A stretch of DNA of 12,907 bases. Source: CAZOIA01 sp964579675. Lineage in GTDB: Bacteria; Planctomycetota; Phycisphaerae; UBA1845; PWPN01. The notes under the pieces were generated by a model. That model worked only from the letters and a program-made list of their open reading frames with translations. It ran no database searches and was not told the origin of the DNA. The stretch is taken from NCBI GenBank assembly GCA_964579675.1, contig CAZOIA010000156.1, positions 1 through 12,907 of the forward strand. The letters run 5' to 3'. Shown piece after piece: positions 5,823 to 12,907 of this stretch. The translations under genes were made by a program, and so were the position numbers. Positions within the stretch are counted from its first letter, which is position 1. Each line of letters opens with the position of its first letter.

Positions 5823-6157
5823 GCAAACGATCTGTTTGGGAGAGCCCCCCACCGCTGGCGCTGGAGTTGTTTCAGCCGAAGCCCAGCGTTTTGTACAGCC
5901 TCGATGCGGCTCCACATCTGGCGGGTGTCTCCCGCCGTTCCATTCTGATCTATTGTCGAGCTGGCCTTGTACGACCTGTCGTTCAACCACCGTATGGTGT
6001 GATGAAATTCACGGAAGAGGCGATCTATACCATGCGGCGAATCGAGCACCTGCGAACCGTTCACGGCCTCGACTTAGCCTGGATCAAGACCATGTTCGAT
6101 CTGCTCGATGAGGTGGAGCGCCTGCGCGCCGAGTTGCGATTCTTGCGTCACCATTGA
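5819..6157 (+). CDS. cbpM: CbpM-type MerR-like modulator of CbpA (112 aa)
   Basis: CbpM proteins bind the J-domain of CbpA and restrain its co-chaperone activity. The start ATG 5819 overlaps the cbpA stop as ATGA, indicating translational coupling. After an N-terminal extension (residues 1-24) there is a MerR-like winged-helix segment: LDAAPHLAGVSRRSILIYCRAGLVRP, then GVMKFTEEAIYTMRRIEHLR. A C-terminal amphipathic helix follows (LDLAWIKTMFDLLDEVERLRAELRFL). Length and position directly after cbpA match the family. A MerR-like DNA-binding regulator is the alternative, but the gene order favours CbpM. Confidence 0.85.
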   Translation: MSKRSVWESPPPLALELFQPKPSVLYSLDAAPHLAGVSRRSILIYCRAGLVRPVVQPPYGVMKFTEEAIYTMRRIEHLRTVHGLDLAWIKTMFDLLDEVERLRAELRFLRHH

Positions 6158-6207
6158 GGTGGTTTGCCGCGTTCTCGGCCCTCGCCAAAAAAGAGGAGAA
6201 GCAAACC

Positions 6208-6522
6208 ATGGAGACAAAGACTCTTTCAATCGGCTCGCCTTGCACAGAGTCGCGTGAACACGTCCCGGATTGCCGGCGCAGGTTTCCGCGCCTCCTGGGG
6301 ACGGGGGATATTCATACAGAACGAGAATCTTCATGTTTAATTCCTCGGCCAGTGAGCCATCGGCTCAGGTTCTTCTTCGATTCAAAAGACCAGAAGGCTT
6401 CCTCGCGGGGCGTAGAAGTGGAAAGCAGAAGTCGGATGGACGCTTGGCGACGTCGTCGGGCGCCCAGGCTAGAGACATACACGGAAGGAGTCATGTCATG
6501 TCAGATAAGAGCACAGCGGTAG
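6208..6522 (+). CDS. Doubtful small ORF in the debris zone after cbpM
   Basis: ATG 6208 is preceded by GAGGAG with a 9-base spacer, a strong ribosome-binding site 50 bases past cbpM. The frame opens with METKTLSIGSPCTESREHV and runs 104 codons. It is rich in Arg and Ser without recognisable domains, and it overlaps the start of the general-stress stub at 6498. The first residues may be the 5' end of a lost gene, with the remainder fortuitous. I do not recognise it. Low confidence that it makes a functional protein. Confidence 0.25.
   Translation: METKTLSIGSPCTESREHVPDCRRRFPRLLGTGDIHTERESSCLIPRPVSHRLRFFFDSKDQKASSRGVEVESRSRMDAWRRRRAPRLETYTEGVMSCQIRAQR
6275..6334 (-). pseudogene. Possible N-terminal scrap of a GT4-type glycosyltransferase
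   Basis: On the minus strand ATG 6334-6332 is preceded by GAGGA with a spacer of about 7 bases and encodes MKILVLYEYPPSPGGAET. This closely resembles the first strand and glycine-rich loop at the start of GT4/GT-B glycosyltransferases (MKILVL-EYPP-PGG). After about 20 codons the frame continues to 6074 without family resemblance and runs antisense to cbpM. The match is short, so chance cannot be excluded. The surrounding zone contains other 5' gene scraps that also kept their ribosome-binding sites. Confidence 0.35.
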
Positions 6523-6620
6523 CGGTTTATGACCGCCACGACCAGGCCGAGGCGGCCATCAAAGAACTCCAGAGAGCAGGATTCGACATGAAACGGCTGT
6601 CGATCGTCGGCAAGGAGTAA
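6498..6620 (+). pseudogene. General-stress protein, N-terminal stub (40 aa)
   Basis: ATG 6498 follows AAGGAG with a 7-base spacer. The 40 residues (STAVAVYDRHDQAEAAIKEL then QRAGFDMKRLSIVGKE) match the start of bacterial general-stress proteins of the GsiB/YflT-like or DUF1269-type group. In those I recall, a -GYY-GDRMK- segment and glycine-rich membrane helices follow; typical length is about 150-180 residues. Here TAA at 6618-6620 ends the frame right after VGKE. No continuation is visible in any frame of the next 160 bases before gpmA. It is most likely a 3'-deleted gene. The precise family name is uncertain. Confidence 0.6.
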
Positions 6621-6781
6621 GAAAAAGGTATTGGACCGATGATCCAGCGGCCAAAGAGCAGTCCATGCGTTCGCCTGAGAACACCTGGTCAAAGTATCTC
6701 TCGCGGCGGAATTCAGCGGTTCAGAGCGTCGTCGTCGCCGCTTGGCCAAAGTCGCAGAACTCGAAGGCCGGGGATACCCCG

Positions 6782-7555
6782 ATGAAGAACAAGCCCAAAT
6801 GCGAGCTCCGACAGGTGGTTCTCTTGCGACACGGGGAAAGCGTTTGGAACAACGAGAACCTCTTTACCGGTTGGACGGACGTTGATTTGTCCGATCGCGG
6901 CAGAGAAGAGGGGCGGGAGGCCGGCCGTAGCCTGAAAGAGCTCGATTTTACGTTCGACGTCGCATTTACTTCCGTGTTGAAGCGCGCGATACGGACCCTG
7001 TGGCTCCTGCTCGACAAGATGGATCTGATGTGGATCCCCGTCCACCGGGATTGGCGATTGAACGAGCGGCATTACGGCGCTCTGCAAGGGCTGAACAAGG
7101 CCGAGACGGCCAAGAAGTACGGTGACACGCAGGTCAAGCTGTGGCGGCGAAGCTACGACATCCGTCCGCCCGCTCTGGAAGAGGAAGATCCACGACATCC
7201 CCGACACGATGCGCGTTACAGGGAACTCAGCCAGGAAGAGATCCCCGCCACGGAATGTCTGAAGGACACCTTAGCACGCTTCCTGCCATGTTGGCACGAT
7301 CGCATCGCCCCGGTGGTGTGTTCCGGGAAGCGCGTGCTGATTGTAGCGCACGGGAACAGCCTGCGTGCGCTGATCAAGTATCTCGACGGGGTTTCCGACA
7401 CCGATATCGTCGAGCTGAATATTCCCACAGGTATCCCACTGGTATACGAACTGGACGAGGATTTGAAACCGATCTGCCACCATTATCTCGGGGATACCGA
7501 GGACGTGCAAAAGGCGATGCAGGCCGTGGCGAGCCAGGCATCGCCGGAAGACTAG
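6782..7555 (+). CDS. gpmA: 2,3-bisphosphoglycerate-dependent phosphoglycerate mutase (257 aa)
   Basis: The enzyme interconverts 3- and 2-phosphoglycerate in glycolysis and gluconeogenesis. The start is ATG 6782 (MKNKPKCELRQ), although the Shine-Dalgarno is weak; the open frame extends to 6665 with unconvincing sequence. The phosphohistidine motif is RHGES at residues 16-20 (H17). NLFTGWTDVDLSDRG follows, then E95 within ERHYGALQGLNK and H190 in VAHGNSLRALIKYL. All match the positions of the catalytic residues of dPGM. The length of 257 residues is normal for the family (about 230-250). It lies 12 bases before pyk, so the two probably share a transcript and supply consecutive steps around enolase. 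Confidence 0.94.
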   Translation: MKNKPKCELRQVVLLRHGESVWNNENLFTGWTDVDLSDRGREEGREAGRSLKELDFTFDVAFTSVLKRAIRTLWLLLDKMDLMWIPVHRDWRLNERHYGALQGLNKAETAKKYGDTQVKLWRRSYDIRPPALEEEDPRHPRHDARYRELSQEEIPATECLKDTLARFLPCWHDRIAPVVCSGKRVLIVAHGNSLRALIKYLDGVSDTDIVELNIPTGIPLVYELDEDLKPICHHYLGDTEDVQKAMQAVASQASPED

Positions 7556-7567
7556 CAGGAAGAACCC

Positions 7568-9052
7568 ATGGCGCTTGCCCCCAGCAAAACCAAGCTTGTG
7601 TGTACGATCGGACCGGCATCCGACTCGCCCGAGATCATGCTGCAAATGCTGCATGCGGGGATGAACATCGCCCGCCTCAATTTCTCCCATGGCGATTTTG
7701 CCTGGCATAAAACAGCGATCGACGATCTTCGTCGTGCAGCTCGTACGGCCGGCAAACGCATGACGATCATGGCCGACCTTCCGGGCCCAAAGATTCGGAT
7801 TGGGCAATTGGCTGAAGAGCCGATCGAGTTGAAGCGGGGCAATGCATTCACGTTGACCACGAATGAAGTCATCGGCGATCGCCAGCGTGTCTTCGTGAAC
7901 TCTCCGCGTCTGCCGGCAGTCGTCAAGCTGGGCGACTGCCTGTTCCTCAACGACGGCAGTATTCAACTGGAGGTAGTGAAGGTCGCGGGCAACGACGTCG
8001 AGTGCCGCTTGCTTGTCGGGGGCGAGTTGCGCTCGCGCAAGGGGCTGAATCTGCCGGGAATCGACCTGGGCGTGAGTGCGTTTACCGAACACGACCACGA
8101 CTGCCTGAAGTTCGCACTGGAGAACGGTGTGGATGCGGTTAGCCAGTCCCTCGTAGAGACGGCGGCCGATGTTGACGCGGTGCGAAAGGCGGCAGCAGAG
8201 CTGGGGCATCACCCGTTCATTATTGCCAAAATCGAACGGGCCCGGGCACTTCGCCACGTCGACGAGATTCTGGAAGCCGCCGACGGGATCATGATCGCCC
8301 GCGGCGACTTGGGGGTGGAAATTCCCCTGGAAACGATTGCCGTGGTCCAAAAGCAACTGATCAGTAGCGCTAATATACACGGGAAACCGGTAATCACGGC
8401 CACGCAAATGTTGGAGTCGATGGTGGACGATTGTCGCCCGACCCGGGCGGAAGCCACCGACGTCGCCAATGCCGTCCTCGACGGAACCGATTGCGTGATG
8501 CTTTCCGAAGAATCGGCGATGGGGAGAAACCCGGTCGAGGCGGTTCGGATGCTGGCCAAGATCGCCGCGGCCACGGAACCGCATCGCATCGACGGCCGCT
8601 TGCGCGAAGCCTTCGCCGACTACGATCGCGAGGGCGACATTCATCTCGTGGATCTCATCTCGCGTAACGTCCAGCACACCGTGGCTCACCTCGCCCCGAC
8701 GGCGGTCATCGTCCCTACGGCCACAGGATATAGGGCGCGGATGGTTTCCCGCTTCAAGCTGCCCGTGTGGATCGTGGCCGTCAGCCCGGAAGAAGCAACC
8801 TGTCATGGACTGCAGTTCTCGTATGGGGTTCATCCGGTCTGCGAGCCGGAGCATTCTCGAGACTGGAACACATTTGCGCGGCGATGGGTACAGAGCGAAG
8901 GGTTGGCAGATGGGCTGGTGGTACTGACCCAAGGCCCCTCTCGGGATAATCCGGAGGCAAACCATCGCTTGGAGATCATCGATTTGAGCCCGGGTCGTGT
9001 GTGGAACAGTGAATTCCCGCAACAGGGATGTGTACCAGGCGGTCAAGCATAG
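7568..9052 (+). CDS. pyk: Pyruvate kinase (494 aa)
   Basis: Pyruvate kinase transfers phosphate from phosphoenolpyruvate to ADP, the last step of glycolysis. The start is ATG 7568 with AGGA about 7 bases upstream. Visible motifs are KLVCTIGPAS (9-18), NIARLNFSHG (33-42, with substrate-loop N and S), and the lid-domain start ADLPGPKIRIG (69-79). The active-site lysine is in IIAKIERA (K221), metal binding is in IMIARGDLGVEIP, and T278 is in TATQMLESM. The C-terminal regulatory domain is present (VPTATGYRARMVSRFKLPVW and the final GLVVLTQGPS). The length is slightly above the usual 470-480. The next gene, tal, starts 71 bases downstream on the same strand. Confidence 0.96.
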   Translation: MALAPSKTKLVCTIGPASDSPEIMLQMLHAGMNIARLNFSHGDFAWHKTAIDDLRRAARTAGKRMTIMADLPGPKIRIGQLAEEPIELKRGNAFTLTTNEVIGDRQRVFVNSPRLPAVVKLGDCLFLNDGSIQLEVVKVAGNDVECRLLVGGELRSRKGLNLPGIDLGVSAFTEHDHDCLKFALENGVDAVSQSLVETAADVDAVRKAAAELGHHPFIIAKIERARALRHVDEILEAADGIMIARGDLGVEIPLETIAVVQKQLISSANIHGKPVITATQMLESMVDDCRPTRAEATDVANAVLDGTDCVMLSEESAMGRNPVEAVRMLAKIAAATEPHRIDGRLREAFADYDREGDIHLVDLISRNVQHTVAHLAPTAVIVPTATGYRARMVSRFKLPVWIVAVSPEEATCHGLQFSYGVHPVCEPEHSRDWNTFARRWVQSEGLADGLVVLTQGPSRDNPEANHRLEIIDLSPGRVWNSEFPQQGCVPGGQA

Positions 9053-9123
9053 CACCCGGCTAGCACGATCACGTAGGACTAACGAAGCACAGTGGCGGAA
9101 CTGGAAAACAAGCAGACAAGATC

Positions 9124-10260
9124 ATGAAAAACAATCCTTTGAAACAACTGGGAACGCTCGGCCAATCGATCTGGCTGGACTACATCCGGCGAGATCTGAT
9201 CGCCAGCGGTGAGCTGCGGCGTCTGATCGAGGAGGATGGACTGCGGGGGATGACCTCGAATCCATCCATCTTCGAGAAGGCAATTGCGGACAGCCACGAT
9301 TACGACGAGGACATTCGGGCCATGGCGGTTCAGGGAAAAGGCGTTGAGGCAATCTACGAAACCCTCAGCCAGCGCGACGTGCAGAGCGCCGCCGACGAGT
9401 TCCGGCCTCTCTACGACAGGACGGACGGCCAAGATGGATATGTCAGCCTGGAGGTCAATCCACATCTGGCGCACGACACGCACGGGACGACGGAGGAAGC
9501 CCGCCGGTTGTGGGCCGCGCTGAACCGGCCCAATGTCTTCATCAAGGTCCCGGCCACGGCTGAAGGGCTGCCCGCCATCCAGCAGCTTATCAGCGAAGGA
9601 ATCAGCGTCAACGTGACGCTGCTCTTTGGATTGCCGCGGTATCGGCAAGTGGCGGAGGCTTACATCGCCGGCCTCGAAGCACGAGCGGCCCAAGGCAAGC
9701 CGGTAAAACATGTAGCCTCGGTAGCCAGCTTCTTTGTAAGCCGCATTGATGCGCTGGTGGATCCGCTGCTGGATCAGGCTATCGCGCAAGGCGACAAGGA
9801 GGCAGAGCTCGCGAAACATATGCGCGGGCAAGTTGCCATCGCCAGCGCGAAGATGGCATATCAAATCTACAAGGAGATCTTCGGCAGCGACCGTTTCAGG
9901 AAGCTAGCTGCTCAGGGCGCTCGTGCCCAGCGCCTTCTCTGGGCAAGCACCAGCACCAAGAACCTGGAGTACAGTGATGTGAAATACGTTGAGGCCCTCA
10001 TCGGACCGGATACGGTCAACACTGCCCCGCTGGAAACCCTTGACGCCTACCGCGACCACGGAGAGCCGAATGCTTGGCTCGAACAAGATGTCAAGCAAGC
10101 CCGCTGGGTGTTGGGGCGACTGACGGACTTCGGCATCAGCATCGACAAGGTGACGCAGCAGCTCGAGGACGAAGGCGTCGAGAAGTTCAACAAGCCGTTC
10201 GACCAGTTGATGGCGACCTTGGCGCAAAGGTCCCCGCGGCGTGTGACGAGCGCGTCATGA
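9124..10260 (+). CDS. tal: Transaldolase (378 aa)
   Basis: Transaldolase moves a dihydroxyacetone unit between sugar phosphates in the non-oxidative pentose phosphate pathway. The start is ATG 9124; the upstream ribosome-binding site is weak. Motifs are QSIWLDYIRRDLI near the start and GLRGMTSNPSIFEKAI (39-54). The Schiff-base lysine is K141 in NVFIKVPATAEG, followed by SVNVTLLFGLPRYRQVAEAYIAGLE and VASVASFFVSRIDALVD. The C-terminus contains RLLWASTSTKN and ALIGPDTVNTAP. The length of about 370-380 fits the longer, actinobacterial/cyanobacterial-type transaldolase rather than the E. coli TalB length (317). The stop overlaps the start of the phosphoglucomutase stub (ATGA), so the two were once translationally coupled. 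Confidence 0.95.
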   Translation: MKNNPLKQLGTLGQSIWLDYIRRDLIASGELRRLIEEDGLRGMTSNPSIFEKAIADSHDYDEDIRAMAVQGKGVEAIYETLSQRDVQSAADEFRPLYDRTDGQDGYVSLEVNPHLAHDTHGTTEEARRLWAALNRPNVFIKVPATAEGLPAIQQLISEGISVNVTLLFGLPRYRQVAEAYIAGLEARAAQGKPVKHVASVASFFVSRIDALVDPLLDQAIAQGDKEAELAKHMRGQVAIASAKMAYQIYKEIFGSDRFRKLAAQGARAQRLLWASTSTKNLEYSDVKYVEALIGPDTVNTAPLETLDAYRDHGEPNAWLEQDVKQARWVLGRLTDFGISIDKVTQQLEDEGVEKFNKPFDQLMATLAQRSPRRVTSAS

Positions 10261-10526
10261 AAACAGGTCCTGGTGCAGGAAGGCCGGCCGAAGCGTCGAT
10301 GCTGGTGAACGTTCCCAGCCTTGTCACGGCTTACTATACGGAGGTCCGTGATTCTTCGGTCCCGGCACAACGGGTGGCCTTCGGTACCTCGGGTCATCGT
10401 GGTTCCGCATTCGAAAAGGCTTTCAATGAATGGCATATCCTCGCCATCAGTCAGGGCATTTGCCGGTACCGGGAGCAACAGGAGATCGATGGCCCGCTGT
10501 TTCTCGGCCTGGATATGAACCAATAG
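10257..10526 (+). pseudogene. pgm: Phosphoglucomutase, N-terminal stub (89 aa)
   Basis: ATG 10257 overlaps the tal stop. After a short lead the residues SLVTAYYTEVRDSSVPAQRV and AFGTSGHRGSAFEKAFNEWH, then ILAISQGICRYR and DGPLFLGLDMNQ, match the start of alpha-D-glucose phosphate-specific phosphoglucomutase (family -FGTSGHRGS-, then -GIDTHALSEPA-). The frame ends at TAG 10524-10526, exactly where family members continue with THALSE. The active-site serine loop (TASHNP), the metal loop and the remaining roughly 450 residues are missing. No downstream remnant is visible in the 79 bases before the cls start. This is a 3' deletion rather than a point mutation. The protein cannot be a functional mutase. 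Confidence 0.85.
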
Positions 10527-10605
10527 ACGCTTTGCAGTCGGCTCATGGATAGTCCGCCAGTCTCCCAGGGATATTCGATGAGGATATAAGAGACAGGTCA
10601 TTGTT

Positions 10606-11838
10606 ATGCCCCATGGGAAACGACATCGCCGAAGTTTCTATCAAGCGGTCTTGTCCGCGAGTTGGTCCGGCTTTGTTCCGGGCAATCAGGTTACCCTGTT
10701 ACAGAACGGAGCAGACTATTTCCCCGCCATCGAAACGGCGTTCGACCGGGCCAAACATGAAATCTATCTTGAAACGTACATTTACCAAAATGACGCCACC
10801 GGACAGCGGATTGCGGACGCGCTGAAACGGGCGGTCCTGCGCGGCGTAAAGGTCTATGTGCTGATCGACGGCTACGGATCCAAGGACCTGCCACGGTGCA
10901 TGCTGGACCGGCTGCGGACGGATGGTGTGAAGACGCTCATCTACCGGCCCCAAATATCCCCCTGGACGTTTCGGCGCAAGCGCCTGCGCCGAATGCATCG
11001 AAAAATGGTAGTGGTAGACCGGGAGATCGCCTTTGTCGGGGGGATCAACATTATTGATGACCGAGAAACGACGGGCGACACGGCTTCTCGCTACGACTAC
11101 GCAGTCGCCGTGGAAGGACCGTTGGTTGATGTGATCCGCCTTTCCGCCCAGCGCTTGTGGTCAATGGTGGCATGGAGTTCTTTTCGCAAAGGGACGGTCC
11201 GGGCCGGGGCACTGCCGGTTTCGACCTCCACCGGGGGACCCATGAGCGCGGCATTCTTGATGAGAGACAATTTCCACCATCGCCGGGACATTGAAGCGGC
11301 GTATATGCGGGCAATCAAACAGGCGGAATCCGAAATCATTCTTGCCCACGCCTACTTTGTGCCGGGGCTTGATTTTCGTCATGCGCTTATCAATGCGGCC
11401 GGGCGCGGGGTACGGGTGGTTTTGCTGCTACAAGGGAAGGTGGATCATCTTCTCGAACATTACGCATCGCGGGCGCTCTACGGCAATCTACTCGATGCGG
11501 GGATTGAGATTTACGAATACCACAGGGGCTTCCTTCACGCAAAGGTGGCGGTGATCGACGGGCATTGGGCGACGGTGGGGTCTTCGAATATCGATCCGTT
11601 CAGCCTGCTGCTTTCACGTGAAGCGAATGTGGTCGTTGCCGACGAAGCATTTGGCGCGACCCTGTCGAAAAGCCTGAAAAAGACCGTGGAAACGGATGGG
11701 CGGCGGATCTTGGTGGACAACTGGAAACAGCAACCCGCTGGTTTACGGTTCTTGAGTTGGCTCAGTTACGGTTTGCTGCGATTCATGACGGGAATCAGCG
11801 GTTATGCCCGTGAAAACGGCCGGGGCAAGAACGAATGA
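10606..11838 (+). CDS. clsB: Cardiolipin synthase, ClsB-like phospholipase D family (410 aa)
   Basis: This membrane-associated phosphatidyltransferase makes cardiolipin. Two HxKx4D motifs are complete: HRKMVVVD (H131, K133, D138, followed by FVGGINI) and HAKVAVID (H311, K313, D318, followed by VGSSNID). The N-terminal region (VTLLQNGADYFPAIETAFDR, EIYLETYIYQNDATG) is typical of the ClsB branch, and the length of 410 residues is close to ClsB (413), without the two N-terminal membrane helices of ClsA. The start is ATG 10606 with only a moderate GACAGG upstream. The C-terminus has a hydrophobic helix (LRFLSWLSYGLLRFM) for membrane contact. The phosphorylase start lies 31 bases downstream. Substrate use (two PG, or PG plus PE) cannot be told from sequence. 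Confidence 0.92.
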   Translation: MPHGKRHRRSFYQAVLSASWSGFVPGNQVTLLQNGADYFPAIETAFDRAKHEIYLETYIYQNDATGQRIADALKRAVLRGVKVYVLIDGYGSKDLPRCMLDRLRTDGVKTLIYRPQISPWTFRRKRLRRMHRKMVVVDREIAFVGGINIIDDRETTGDTASRYDYAVAVEGPLVDVIRLSAQRLWSMVAWSSFRKGTVRAGALPVSTSTGGPMSAAFLMRDNFHHRRDIEAAYMRAIKQAESEIILAHAYFVPGLDFRHALINAAGRGVRVVLLLQGKVDHLLEHYASRALYGNLLDAGIEIYEYHRGFLHAKVAVIDGHWATVGSSNIDPFSLLLSREANVVVADEAFGATLSKSLKKTVETDGRRILVDNWKQQPAGLRFLSWLSYGLLRFMTGISGYARENGRGKNE

Positions 11839-11869
11839 GCGGCTGCGCAGGAGGTATGAACGAGAAACC

Positions 11870-12577
11870 ATGAGCAAGCAAGCACGTGTCGGCAACTCGA
11901 TGTACTGTTTTCTACCCACGGAAGTCGAGGGGTTCGATTCCCTGGCTGAGCTTGCCCTGGATATGCACTGGTCGTGGAATCATGCTACCGACGAAGTGTG
12001 GCGCGCGCTTGATCCTGTCCTATGGGAACTCACTCAGAACCCTTGGGTTGTTCTGCAGACGGTCTCACGGGATCACGTTCAAGGCGTGTTAGCTGATCCG
12101 GCCTTTCGCAAGAAGATAGATACCCTCCTTCACTCCAGGCGACGGGCGGCTGCGGTCCCCGCATGGTTTCAGCAAACACATTCCCAGGCTCCCCTGACCT
12201 GCGTAGCGTATTTCAGTATGGAATTCATGCTGAGCGAAGCGCTCCCCATCTATTCGGGCGGACTTGGCAACGTGGCTGGCGATCAGCTCAAAGCGGCCAG
12301 CGATCTGGGCGTGCCAGTGGTCGGCGTGGGACTGCTGTACCAGCAAGGCTATTTTCGCCAGGTGATCGACAAGGACGGAGCGCAACAGGCCCTCTTCCCG
12401 GATAACGGCCCTGGACAACTGCCGATCACGCCGTTGCGCCACCCGGACGGGGAGTGGTTGCGGCTGGAGATCGCCAGATCGCAGCGAAAGTCCGCGAATA
12501 CTTTCATAAACAGATTCCAGCCATCGGATGGAAATCGAACTGCCCAACACAGTGTGGGAACAAATTTCTGTAGGTGA
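11870..12577 (+). pseudogene. glgP: Alpha-glucan (glycogen) phosphorylase, 3'-truncated
   Basis: GlgP releases glucose 1-phosphate from glycogen. I set the start at ATG 11870 (MSKQARVGNSMYCF), with AGGAGGT at 11849-11855, 14 bases upstream. The DUF3417-type N-terminal region is clear (LAELALDMHWSWNHATDEVW ... ELTQNPWVVLQTVS). The phosphorylase N-terminal domain follows (TCVAYFSMEFMLSEALPIYS, GGLGNVAGDQLKAASDLGVP, GLLYQQGYFRQ). Homology ends near 12475 after HPDGEWLRLEIA. The last 31 or so residues are unrelated and run into TGA 12575-12577. The catalytic domain and the PLP-binding lysine, some 450-600 residues further on in the family, are absent, so the product is inactive. The cut lies about 130 bases from the minus-strand gene at the window's right edge. 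Confidence 0.85.
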
Positions 12578-12608
12578 TATCATCGTCTTGAGAGTCCCGA
12601 GTTCTCGC

Positions 12609-12907
12609 CTACTTTGTCCGCGTCGTTTTTGCGGTTTTCATGATCAACTGTGACTGCTCGATGCTCAGGTCGATCCACTGGTCGATCAGGCGTTTGAACC
12701 GCTTGTGAGTCGCAATCTGTTTGCGGATCTCCGCAACCGATTCCTTGCGCACGTACTCTGTTCGGCTCTTCATCTGACGCGTATAGCTGATCTGCCAGAA
12801 CGCGCCGGTGCCGTTTTCGGGGTCGCGATACTGGCAGGTCAGTGAGCCTGGACGCATCGGGCCGATGTGACTCAGTGCCTCCTTGATTCGCTCAATCCTT
12901 CGCTCGA
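12609..12907 (-). CDS. Small protein possibly linked to a mobile element, partial
   Basis: The frame reads in from the right window edge (ERRIERIKEALSHIGPMRPG) and ends at 12609, so the start is outside. About 98 residues are visible. The central part (GSLTCQYRDPENGTGAFWQI, SYTRQMKSRTEYV) resembles small accessory proteins of the DUF6788 kind. From memory, that domain has a substrate-like W-x-hydrophobic strand followed by a helix ending RF-RLIDQWIDLSIEQS, and is often seen near transposase genes. The C-terminus is a basic, amphipathic helix. It lies just beyond the point where glgP is cut and faces it. No catalytic motif is seen. The family name is tentative; an alternative is a free-standing hypothetical protein. 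Confidence 0.5.
   Translation of the reverse strand, partial: ERRIERIKEALSHIGPMRPGSLTCQYRDPENGTGAFWQISYTRQMKSRTEYVRKESVAEIRKQIATHKRFKRLIDQWIDLSIEQSQLIMKTAKTTRTK

Noticed and set aside
6665..6781. N-terminal extension of gpmA, and the RRLAKVAELEGRGYP reading in another frame
   Set aside because: Neither has a ribosome-binding site or clear homology. The peptide is too short to call a gene remnant.
7271..9055. 594-codon open frame on the minus strand
   Set aside because: It is antisense to pyk and the end of gpmA, whose motifs are complete. The minus reading is rich in His, Arg and Gln with no domain, as expected from opposite-strand codon bias in GC-rich DNA.
9079..9864. 261-codon open frame on the minus strand
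   Set aside because: It is antisense to transaldolase, which has all its motifs. No family resemblance on the minus strand.
12528..12653. Short plus-strand frame opening MEIELPNTVWEQISVGDIIV
   Set aside because: It has a mild resemblance to a P-type ATPase actuator segment but is only about 41 codons, has no ribosome-binding site and runs antisense into the minus-strand gene.
1..12907. CRISPR arrays, tRNA, rRNA, CIRCE heat-shock operators
   Set aside because: No regularly spaced repeats, no cloverleaf or rRNA motif, and no TTAGCACTC/GAGTGCTAA pair were seen on reading both strands by eye.

Overview
The window reads as accessory DNA from a GC-rich bacterium (about 58-60% GC by eye). No rRNA, tRNA or lineage marker is present, so I do not assign a phylum. 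The gene set is chaperone genes beside lower glycolysis, transaldolase, phosphoglucomutase, alpha-glucan phosphorylase and cardiolipin synthase. It resembles stress or dormancy islands seen in several phyla, but that comparison is from memory, not from a search.

Layout. 1-615: 3' part of an IS4-type DDE transposase, cut by the window edge. 852-1880 (-): an uncharacterised helical, charged protein. 2229-2822 (-): a DUF502 membrane protein. About 2968-3619: an IS200/IS605-family element with its Y1 transposase on the minus strand, a hairpin at each end and a stem-loop over the transposase Shine-Dalgarno. 3620-4260: a scrambled zone holding the N-terminal half of a DUF2294 protein on +, the C-terminal half of such a protein on -, and a remnant of an MgtA-like P-type ATPase on -. 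4154-6157 (+): grpE, a cbpA/dnaJ-like co-chaperone and cbpM. 6158-6781: a debris zone with a small ORF, a probable glycosyltransferase N-terminal scrap on -, and a 40-codon stub of a general-stress protein. 6782-10260 (+): gpmA, pyk and tal, all apparently intact. 10257-10526: an 89-codon stub of phosphoglucomutase. 10606-11838: an intact cardiolipin synthase. 11870-12577: alpha-glucan phosphorylase cut after about 200 native residues. 12609-12907 (-): part of a small protein that may belong to another mobile element.

How the genes fit together. GrpE, CbpA and CbpM would serve a DnaK encoded elsewhere. GpmA and Pyk are lower glycolysis and Tal is the non-oxidative pentose phosphate pathway. 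Pgm and GlgP would have fed glycogen-derived glucose phosphate into these routes, but both are broken here.

The most striking property is the mosaic. Intact genes alternate with abruptly truncated genes, most of which keep their own ribosome-binding site and N-terminus. The DUF2294 gene looks split by a short inversion of about 214 bp. The predicted start of grpE lies antisense to the ATPase remnant. I found no convincing new defence or signalling system. The best candidates for a second look are the DUF2294 inversion, the serial truncations and the unrecognised 342-aa protein.
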